A stretch of 64,000 nt of DNA, from positions 22,122,599 through 22,186,598 of the forward strand of contig NC_091933.1 in the NCBI RefSeq assembly GCF_041260155.1, in the 5' to 3' direction. The stretch comes from Ptychodera flava. Lineage: Eukaryota > Hemichordata > Enteropneusta > Ptychoderidae. The notes beneath the pieces were generated by a model. The model did no database searches. It had not been told where the DNA came from and was given only the letters and a program-made list of their open reading frames with translations. The position numbers and the translations under genes are program-made. Numbering within the stretch: the first letter of the stretch is position 1; every line of letters starts with the position of its first letter. Positions 49,001 through 61,000 of this stretch are shown piece after piece.

Positions 49001-52000
49001 ACAAATGAAAATAATTAAAGAGACCTCCATTGATAAAAGATACACGCAGCCGTGGCAATAAAACTTGCAGAGTGATAATCAATTCCCCCATGACTCAAAT
49101 CACTAAGTGCTGGCTGTTCTAACTGGCAAACAAACTTGGGAAATAATGTAAATATACTGCTATCATTAACATGCCAAAGTTATAAACTTTGTCTAAACTT
49201 TTTTTCAGGAATAAGTAGACAAGAACAACAATATTTGTATTCTTGTCTACTTGTAAGGGTAGCCATGTCAATCAATTGTAATGGTGTGCAACTTGGACAA
49301 CAGTGTTCATAATGTACTGCAGAATCTTACTTGCCGACAACAGGCAGCTCAAAGTTTTTTACACACTGTAGTGATATGATAGACAAATGATAGACAATTT
49401 TTTTGTACCTACAATGACAGCTGTAGAAAAAGTCCATTCAGTGGCACTGAGATTGATCAAGCTTGCGCATGAAAAATACAAATGAAATGTCTTTCAATGC
49501 TGAGTATTTTCACTGACATTCTAGTGTTCAAATCCCGGAATTTGTTGCTAAGAGCCTCCTGTTTTTAACGTGATAATTTTTAGGGCACTGTCTGATTATA
49601 AATTAAGTAGTTACCTCAAGTGGCACAGACTGAGGCATTTTTTTATGATATACCGGTATGTGTACTTATGTTCCTGCTTAAACAAATCCCACACAGGAGA
49701 ATAAACATTTGTTGCTGACGGATCAGTATTAGTTGCAGCGCTACTTACCGTGGCTGGCTTGATTGAACATTTCTCTCATCATGGTGATTTCTGCCAGGTC
49801 AGACTCCAGGAATTTTTTTAGCGGGAAGACCATGCTATCTGTCAGCTGAGTGGCCAGCACTGCTTGCCAGGAACTGATCTGCGAAGATTCGAGAATTTCA
49901 CGGAAAAAAATCTGTCAAATGGGGCAAAAGTCCCAGAATGTAATTACAGAAGAGTAGTACTTAACAAGATGTACAACCAAATCTCCAAGGACTGCCAGCG
50001 GGTAAAAGATCAAACGCACTAGGCAACTACACCCTTGTCATGCTGAAAGCTCTTGCAGATACAGCAATAAGGCAGTTTTACTTGTGGATTTTCACAGTTG
50101 AAAAGTTTCAATCAGAATATATATTAATTTTATGTATTCAATGATATATGGTAGTTATATAATGCAATTTAGTTTGAAATTTCAGCGATAACTTGCAAGA
50201 AGAAATTGCTAGCAACCAATGCTATACTAATAAAAATCGTGGGGATGGGGTTAGAACTGCAACGAATTTTCTTTTCTGGTTCAGAGGAACAAAGCAGCTT
50301 GTCACTGGGGACCCATATTGGTAGAAATTTACCAAACGTTGTTCTGGATGAGGGGAGGAAGTTTGACTTCACACGCTCCCCAGAAATCACAGTTGTTTAA
50401 TTTTTGGAAACAGAATTGCACCTTGAGGGCATATTTATTTTCAGTTTTTGAGTGACTGTAGACAAACTGTCTACAATGGAGAACGGCAGTTTCAAGGGAT
50501 TTTTTTCCTTTTTTTCATGAAAATCTATTAAGTGGTGTTCATCATGGCCGAACAAAGACCAATGAATTTACAAATAGACAGAAATGTCCATTTCAATATA
50601 TCATACACTACATATAAACATGTACCTGAGTGCTTGAAGTATTGTGAAATCTCAGTGACAATGCTCATTCATTACTCACCTCATCGATGGTTGTTGCGAA
50701 CTGTTTCATCGTAGAAGCCAAAACTGTGTCATCAGTACCCAGAGGAAATTTCTATGAGGAAAAACAACAACAGAATTAGAACTCGTCTTTTAGAAATGAT
50801 TGGTGGAGTTTGTATGTTTTGTAAAGTGATGGCCATATTCAAGCTGTCTGCAAACTTGCTACAGATGCCTAGATAAATCTCTTCAGTTGTCAGATGATGA
50901 TAATGGCCATTCATTCCCCCCTCAGTTCAAATAATGACTAACATGCCTGCATTTGTGTGCAGTGTGCATATGCAAATACAGTTATTGGTTTTACACAAAA
51001 GGTACATTAGTGCAATAATCAAAATGATTATACAACTGCACCCTGACATGTCTGTGTGCATGCAAATGTGCATTTGTGTGTATTTTGGGTTGAAATCGCA
51101 GACACCATGTATAAAATGTTGAAGAGCAGGAGACAAGCGAGAGGAGATGTGGACGAATAGAAAAGAGGGATGGAGTGAATAGAGCAACTTTCATTTCATG
51201 CAAAAACACCCAAATCTCTTTGAGACTGTAACACATACCTGGTGTTCGAAATTCAGCAGCTTCTTGGAGAAGTTCTGCGTTGCTGTACTTAATTCCGTCT
51301 GGATAGGAAAGACAGAAAGGATATTATATTCCCTTCCACTTAACTAGTAAGAAAACTATACCAGCCTACAATCACTGAATTATTGTGACTAGTGTATGAT
51401 CAGCGAGAAATGTCCCTCTTACTGAACTGTGCCATTTTTTTTTCAGTTTCACATTATTACATGAGGTTTAATAGTGACTAAGAAGAAGATTCACTAAACA
51501 CGTCCACTGTCTGCCGGCTTGAAGATGATCAGCGTATCAGTCACTGTGACATCCATTTCACTTGCTTTGAATTCCTACAACGTTGAGCACTGTTCTCCCA
51601 ATCAAAACGATTTATTTATTTTACGTGTTTGAAGAACATTTTTATCATCACAACACATTTTGAAGAGGGCAAGCTTTAGTTAGCATTGCAGATTCAACAA
51701 ATGGTGACATTGACACTCCTCATCATTCTAAATCTCACAATGGGAAAGTCAGAGAGATCATGGCAATATTTTACTGAACACACCTGGACTACTCAACAAC
51801 ACCACTGTAAATTTCAATTACCCTTCACGCATGTTTTATCCCCGGCAACGCTACATTAAATTGATTGAAACATGCCGTAAATTTTTCACCTCGATGCCCT
51901 TGACACAAATACACACTCATACAGAGGATTTTAATGGATTTTCCAGTCCAAGAGGCGGACTTGAAATGGGTTAGCAAGGCCTTTTCAGGTACTGTGTGGT

Positions 52001-55000
52001 TGGGGGTGGTGAGATTGCAAGGGAATATTCTAACAGCCGAACCCCACCTCTTGGCCTCTGGGCATCCTACAAACATCTTACAAAATTGAAATGACTTCCT
52101 GCCGAACGGATATTAGTTTAGCCAGTAGTAGACTAACATCTTTAATGACTGGAAGAGGTTATGAACCTTTTTTTAATTATTAGAAGAATCTTGCGAATTC
52201 ACTCCGAGATTTTTCAAGCAGACATTCTAAAATGCAAATGAAGGTTTCAATACCTTTGCCATTACCGGTAATTTGTACGGCAATTTCAGTTTGTGCAGAT
52301 TAGAGAAACTTTCTTCTGATCATAAATTTGATCCCTGTCATTCTGGTTCTGTTCATAGATCACACACATGAGACAGTTGAAACACTCATTTCCGCTCGAG
52401 GAAAGGTTGCTTTGTCATTTAATCCAAACGACTTTGGGGACGGTGAAAAATCATCACTAAAGAGACGCAAGAAATGCTGGGATGTACGGATGATAATGAT
52501 TCAATTGTTATGGTCCCCGACAAAGTTAACCATCATTAAGTTCTGCCAATTGCTAATTAAGGAAAATTACTAGTAAGGTGAAGATGATTGGGATTTAGAT
52601 AAAGTAACATTTCTGAACACATTCAAAGTTATAAACCCTTGCAGGGCCATATGAATGTAAGTTCACTTTCATCAGTATTTCTTTTAAAAATGTATTATTA
52701 AAAATATTCTCTATGGGAGCTAGCAAATGCCCTGTAGACAATTATTGTTCAAGCACTGGTACACTACATTGTAGTATTTCAAGTAGTGATATTCTCTGCT
52801 GAAAAACTTCACATTGAGGCGTGACCTACATGTACAGTGTTTCCTTCGAGTTCCATTTCAACACTACAATTACTTTACTGTTTCTTCAGGCACAGCGTGA
52901 GTTCTAGCTACTATAACCAGTGTTTTCTGATTAAAATCTGACATATTCCATCTTACTGCGGACTCTCAAGCTACTTTTGTCTGGCAGGTGCCTCTACATC
53001 TCATCACTTATAATTTTTTTTCCGTTGGTTCTTGAAACTTTGTTTTTCATCATGGTATATTGCTCAGTGAGTGGTTACAGCTGCCCTAGTTTAAATGTCA
53101 ACTATATGAGTGTAGGTGTACAGTTATTCCCCGTGGAAAATTGCTTCATGTGATGTGAAATGAAACCGTGGACTCACTTGAAACATTCCTCAAGGATTTG
53201 GTATTCCAAATCCAAGATACATGCTCCTCTGTTATGCTAGGGTGAATACAGATATACCGGTACATGCATGTACATTGGACATGATGGGGGTTTATTTTTC
53301 CAGTAAATTTTCTAAGTTTTATCCAAAGTGTTGGCTTTGAAACATTTGGTAGACAGACATCTTTACCAGTTCACTGTGAAGTGAAATAGTGCTGTCTTTT
53401 CGTCGACTGACTAACTAACTGTCTTGACGACAAATAATCCCACCGGTGCTCATTTTGAACTTTGCATGGGCTGAAAGAAACTAATTTAACATACAAGTTA
53501 TCTAGCTATCCTGGTATTTTATTCATAGAAACATCATATTGGTCTCGTTGACTGGTTCAAGTAACTACCGTACTTGATTCTGTGTGTTGTCTTCGAATGT
53601 TTTAGTGACTCAGAATATTTAGTTTGCAATTCACCAGAGACTGGCTGAGCTCACCTGGAGGTGGAGCATTGTTCTGGCTGACTCTGCTAGGGAGCTGACG
53701 TAGTCTTGCAATACCATGGCATCCTGATGAAATAGTCCTAGCAACGTCCGACTCTGGAAAAAAAAACAACAACAACATACAAATAACAAAATAGCACATT
53801 CAAAGACACAAAGTAGGTCACTCAGGGTGGCTCTACATATTAATAGGTAGATGCATCACAGTAAAGATGCCCCCCACCCCCCCAATGTCTGATATATGTT
53901 CACTTCTAGCAAAACTGCACTGATATATACATTGACATCAGTCTGTCACCAGTCCATGCTCAATCCTTTGTTCATCATTAGAGCTTTAGTAATACAGAAA
54001 CACAATTAAACCATGGTCTTGATGGATGGACCCTGACCATAAAAATTTGCACATTGTTTTCTAAAGATAACAGCATTGGGAGATATCTTGCAAAAACTGT
54101 AAGCTACATTTTTGAAAAGTTAAACTTTAGAATATTCTAATAATAATAGCGTCAATGACACTGTAGCTCCCATCCTGGACTATTTAGTGTTTTTCTCTGA
54201 TCAGATATTTGAACATGTGTGAAAGGGATAAAGTGCATGAAGTGAAAATACTTAAATGAAATGTACTGGAGACAGTGAAATATGTTTAATGTAATTATTC
54301 AGAATATAAAATGGAAAAAATACAGAATTAGATATATCGCGAATACTGTGATACAACCATTAACTCAACAAGTCATTTACAATGACATAGTCCCCCCCCA
54401 GTAATAGGAGTATTAGTCTTGATGGGGCAGGAAAATGTGGTCATTAAGAAGTATCACTGGAGTGTATATGTTGAGATCTATGGGCACATAGGTCTATGTC
54501 GTTGTTCCCAATTTGAAACACATGAGGCATGTCTAAGTTATGGTTCTAAATCGGGAAAAAAGATCAGACCTCTAGCAGTATTGGCCAGCCAAGAAATACA
54601 TATGCGCATTATAAATGAGGTAAAGATACAAGATGTGACATCTAAGGTCTAATATCCTATCAAAATTGGAGGGTATAGAACTTGTGGTTACTGAAATATG
54701 CATATATATGTATAATCAAGGTCAAAGGTCATCGAGGTCACATGACATTTTGAAAAAAAAAATTATATTGCTAATTAATCCCTATATGCCAAAAAATCAG
54801 ATCTCTAGCTCTATTCGCTTGCCCAGAATTAGATGTGTACATAATTAATGAGGTAAAGCGTGTGTTGTCATAAGGTCTCCCATCCTACTAAATACAAAGG
54901 ACATAGCACTTGTGGTTACTTATATATTGACATAAACATATATTTTAGGTAAAAGGTCATCGAGGTCACATGACATTTGGTCAAAAAATTTCTCTCCTAT

Positions 55001-58000
55001 AGTTATCCCTATATACCAAAAACCAGACATCCAGCTCTATTGGCTCGCTCAGAATTAGATATGCGCATAATTAATGAGGTACAGTATGTGGCGTCATAAG
55101 GTGTCCCATCATACCAAACATTAAGGGTGTAGCACTTGTGGTTACTGAGTTATGGAAAAATATGTATATTTGAGGTCAAAGGTCACCGAGGTCACGTGAC
55201 ATTTTGTCAAAAAAATTGTTTTGCTAAGTTATCCCTATATACCAAAAATCAGACCTCTAGCTCTATTGGCTCGCTCAAAATTAGATATGTGCATAATTAA
55301 TGAGGTACAATATGTGGCGTCATAAGGTGTCCCATCATACCATATATGAAGGGTGTAGCACTTGTGGTTACTGAGTATGGACAAATATGTATATTTGAGG
55401 TCAAAGGTCACCAAGGTCACGTGACATTTTGTCAAAAAAATTGTATTGCTAAGTTATCCCTATATACCAAAAATCAGACCTCTAGCTCTATTGGCTTGCT
55501 CAAAATGAGATATGCGCATAATTAATGAGGTACAATATGTGGCGTCATAAGGTGTCCCATCATACCATACATGAAGGCTGTAGCACTTGTGGTTACTGAG
55601 TTATGGACAAATATGTATATTTGAGGTCAAAGGTCACCAAGGTCACATGACATTTTGTTAAAAAAAATTGTTTTGCTAAGTTATCCCTATATACCAAAAA
55701 TCAGACCTCTAGCTCTATTGGCTCGCTCAAAATTAGATATGTGCATAATTAATGAGGTACAATATGTGGCGTCATAAGCTGTCCCATCATACCATATATG
55801 AAGGGTGGTAGCACTTGTGGTACTGAGTTATGGACAAATATGTATATTTGAGATCAAAGGTCATCAAGGTCACATGACATTTTGTCAAAATATCCGAGAT
55901 ATATGCGTGAACGGATGGACTCACGGATGGACGAACAGACGAACATGACCCAATCTATAAGCTCACTGGACTTCATCCGTGGGGACTAAAAATTGTGTCA
56001 CTGCATCCTTTTTGCAATATGAATACGATGAGAAACTAAATTTTTATTTTTCGTGGCCTTATACATGGGAGTCTATGGAGATCTGCTTATACATGGGAGT
56101 CTGTGGACGTGTAAACTAAAAATATGCAAATTTCACCACGATTTGCCCAAATTTGGGAAAGGTCACTCCTATGCACTTCCATACCAAGTTTCAAATCAAT
56201 CGGACTTGTGGTTTCAGAGCAGGAGATTTTTTGACCAAAAATGGGAGAAAATTACAAAAAAATTCATGAAAAATAGCAAGTCCAAGATACTGACCCAAGA
56301 TGTGCACAATCATTTCATGTCAGCCCAAAGTACTTACATGCTAATTTTCATGTAATCTGCTCAGTAGTTATTGAGTTTTTTCAATTTTGACTGTTTTTAC
56401 ATTTTTTCACTTAATTTGCATATTTTTGGCAATGACAACTTCATTTGAACAAAATCTCATCTACAGCCCATCATCCATGTACACACCAAATATCAAGATG
56501 AAATGTACAGCGGTTTTGGAGTTTTTGATGTTGACGGACAGACATACAGACATACAGACACACAGACATACAGACATACAGACATACATACATACAGACA
56601 TTTCCCTAGCCTATAAGAATAGCTTCCATTGCCATATATACATATGGCTATGGGAGCTAATAATATTGATAGATATTATCTACACATTACAAATTGCTCT
56701 ATTCATTTTCTGTCCCCTTCTAACTCTAATCTCTAATACGAAGCTTGAAATTCACAACTGATGAAATCATTAGTTGCAATCTGTTTCTTTACCAAGAAAT
56801 GAAGCTATGCTTAGTAGTCCATGCCTGAACACGATTTTGTCATTACATTACTGATACCTTAGGCACATTTCAATCCGGACTAGATTTGCCTGTTTCTAAC
56901 AGAAATCCCTTTGTTCATTTAACCATGCGGAAAAGGAATTTAGCTAGCTTAACACCGTAAAATACATGCAGCAAAGGTAAACCAGTTTTATTTCACAGTA
57001 CGGTGACTCTGGTTTGCCAGTCCATCATTATAGACATGTACATTTCTCTGTACAGTATTTTTCTTACTACACTGAAAACGGAACATCAAAAGCGTCAAAA
57101 CATAACCAGCATATCACTACCAGCCATGTGATATTTAACATTTTGTTATAATATTACTTCAGACAGAGACATAAATTTAAACATTAAATGACAGATGTTA
57201 CACACTGGTGTGTTTGCAGACAAATACAACACTTCTGATATTAATACTGGTTAAAAGCTGACCAGTAAGCCAGATAAAAATTAGCTGTTCCTTTCTGGAT
57301 TTCTCGATTTCCTTTCTGAATACACAAGAAATACGATACATTTGAATATTCACTGATTTACAGCATCTCAATCTACAAAAATTATATCTAACCAATTTCA
57401 GACATTGGCAAACACACAGCTTTTCACAAATTGTGAATAGATTAGATAAGATATACTTTATTGTCCATAAAAACATGGAAAATTGTCTTTAAACATCAGG
57501 ACCGCTATAAAAACACCAAATACGGACAACACCATACAAACACAGCACTAGATTAAAAGTTCCTACTTAAAATGGGTAGACACTGCTGGGCAGACATGAT
57601 TTTTTTTTGAACTGAAATAAAATAAGCAATTTTCCAATAGCCTTTTCTCATTTTTTTTATCTCCTTCAGGCTTGTCTATCATTACATACAATTTCCTGAT
57701 GTGAAATACATGATTAATATGGGCATCAGATTATTTTGGGGGCCATCTCAACAATCTGACAAGAGTGGGTGTCTGAAGATGCTACATAAATTGTACTAAA
57801 GACAATGGAACACTGGGAAGAGAATTGTATTCGTCTCAAGTGATACTTGAACTGTGCACCTTTGTAAATTCATATACAGCATATATACACGTGGGTATAT
57901 TCATGACATGATTGGAAAACCTAATAATAGTCAACTTTTTTAAATATTGTTTCACATCTGATCATATTTTCTTTTGATTATAGCACATTAAGGTAGTATG

Positions 58001-61000
58001 CACCTCGAAAGTGAAAAGACTTAAACTTTTTCTCTAACTTTCCTCATGGAATCTCTCAATCATTCTCTTTCAAAATCAAGAATAAAAATAGGGGGTCACC
58101 GTGCAAATTTTGGTACTAGAGAAACAAATTACCCAAGATTTACCGATATTAGAAATTCAAAATGGCCGCCATCCCTGTGTTAACTCTATGGAGAAAAATA
58201 AAAATTTTTGAATTTCGAAAAACTAAGCCGGTGAAAAGTTTTCTTTCACAAAGAGCTTTAAAATGAACCCCCACATGTGGTATATCAGAAGAGAATTGTA
58301 AAAGTTTGAGAGTCCGAATGTCTGTCCCCGAGGTGCGTTCTACCTTAAAAGTCACACTGTTACTACCGTTACCACTCAAATAGTTTATCCACTCCATTAG
58401 TTTGACCACCTACTATATTGCAGATAGGAAATTTTTTTCCTCCTTGACCTCTACATAAAATTGTACATTCCTTTTCTCCTTGTAATTTGACCACATGTCA
58501 GTAGGTATGTAATTCATAAATAAATAAATCTTCCCTTAAAATTCCACCATCTTGGTTTACATAAAACACACACACATACCAGTGTAGGTTGAAATTTCCA
58601 GTGTTGGTTGAAATTTAAATTCTTCCTTAACCCTTTCACCACTATGGTTTGTCCCAAATCCATTGTTTTCTATGTAAAGTTGGACCTGTACACAGGGAAC
58701 TGGGGGTGAAAGGGTCAAATCCTTTCCATACCTGTCTCAAATTTGTATAGAAGAAATATGTTGAAATTTAAAAGAAAGTAACGTAACATGCTCTATTCTG
58801 CTGTATTACACACATGTGAATATATAAACTTTATTTTTAGGGTTTTTCAAAACCTCTTATAAGACATGAAGTAATTCCAATAAATAATAATTTTGATAAA
58901 AGGTGACCTTTTGTCTGAGTAGGGTTTGAAGCTTCCTGTATGTGTTGGTGATGCAATAGGCCAATGATGTTTCCTCAATTGCAGAGAGGGATACATCAAA
59001 CGGAAGCTAGGGTTCTCTGCACAGCCAATCAATTCAATTGGTAAGGCAGTAATGGAAAAACTGAGAAATAAAGCCAATAAACAAACACAGGGATTTTTAA
59101 TGTGTCTGGTTTAATATCAGATGCTATTGTACCCATCAAACAGAGCATACCGGATGCACGCAACAAGATAATATATTTTCCTGCATCTACCTGCAATTTA
59201 TATGTGTGTGTCTAGCATATGGGGAAATTTGTCATCCTCTAATGTTTTTTAATATATTCTACTACATGTACGTTTTAGGTACTGATATATATACTTCTAA
59301 CATTTCATATGTATCATTCAAATAGTAATGCTGTCATATATTTAATTATTAAGGAATAGAAGAACATGATAGACGGCATAACCAAATAGAAAATAAGTCA
59401 CGTGACATAAAGCAAATGATATTGCTATTTAGTCACCAGTATTTGATTGAGGGTTTGGTTAAGATCTTAAATCAAGTACACATGCTCCACCAAAAAGTTG
59501 CATGTAACAGCACTTCAGACTTGAACTTAACTTTGCCACTGTTGTGCATATGTGTTGGACGCAAATAGCTGCAAATGAAGACAGCTGCTGAATAGATGGT
59601 CAAATCCATATGCCTTTTTAAAAAAAAGTCCATCATCCAATGGGCGTTAGCCAAATTATAGGATGAGGTACGCATAACCCACTAACCCCAATGGAGTACT
59701 GAGGAGTAAAGAGCCTTGCTCAAGGGCACAACACCGTCCTAGAGTCTTGAACCCATCGTCCTCTGACAGTAAGTCCGATTACTCTTGACCTAAAGGGTAT
59801 TGAACCAGTTCGAAAACTCACCATCCTCTGATAGTGAGTCCATTACCCTAACCACTGGTCCACGGTGCCTCCTACTTTGTACCTTTTGCCTGGCAATGAT
59901 AACCTTTTTGTTCCTGAAACATTACATCAAAAATGTCAAAATACCTTGCACAGTGAAAAAATTGTCTGCTAATGTGCCCTATTTTACAAATGAATAACAA
60001 TATATGTGCAGAATAGCAAAATTCCTTCTAAATATTATTTAAAAACCATCTCTGTCAATACTTGACTTTGCCATAGTGATGCTTGTGCATGATTTGGATT
60101 GGAAAAAATTATGACAAAATCAATGATGTTTGCCATCTGACAGTTCTGACTGAACTGAACCCCGACTCAGGCTGACACGCATGTAAATTAACCTAGGGAT
60201 TGCAGATGTATTTGAAAACTACTGTACGGGATAGTGTTGTGAGCAGTGTTGTGAGCTGGCTTTTTGTGAGTTCCCTAAAATCTACATGTGGATAGCAGAG
60301 TCAATCACAATGACCACTGAAAAGTGCATTGGCTCAAAATTGAGAATATTCATAAAACATGATGAGTTCCAAGGGTTAGTACCGATTTAGCAGTGTTTCC
60401 TTCCACCTTCCGATTTTTATCTCATTTTTTCTGGACATAAGTGCACCGAGTCAAATATGGAGTTGACATTATGATCATGAAACCAAGTAACTGTAACAGA
60501 TTAAAATGAATGATATGATGTGATATTCACAGGGTCAAAAGGCAGCTTTTCTGTGAGTATTCGCTTAACCCAAAATGAAATGAAGGACAGACATATCCAT
60601 CTTTCAGTACAGCTTCCCCTTTATGCCTTATTTGAAGTTTATAAAGCATTGATGCTGACTGTGTGCTTACTTCCATTTATTTTCATTTGTGGCAAAAATT
60701 TGATTTCTTTTCATCTTTACAAAAAGAGATAACTCATCTGAACAACTTCCTGAAAGATTCTACTATATGATCCAGGAAGTCTATGTTTACTCAGCCAGAT
60801 GATTATTTTATTGTTGCAGAAATTCCTTCCTCTGTCTTAACAATTACCGTACTATATACTGCCAGCTGAAACTTCAGCAGTGTGAAAACAACATACAACA
60901 GCTACCGGTACATGTACACGTGTTATCAGACATACACGTACATGTACATGTATGTTATGCAGTGGTTTATTATACAGTTAGTTTCAATGGCATTGGCAAT

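Noticed and set aside
59795-59872. Possible functional tRNA gene on the minus strand
   Set aside because: Boxes A and B are recognisable, but no proper acceptor stem or cloverleaf can be drawn, and the sequence continues as a SINE body.
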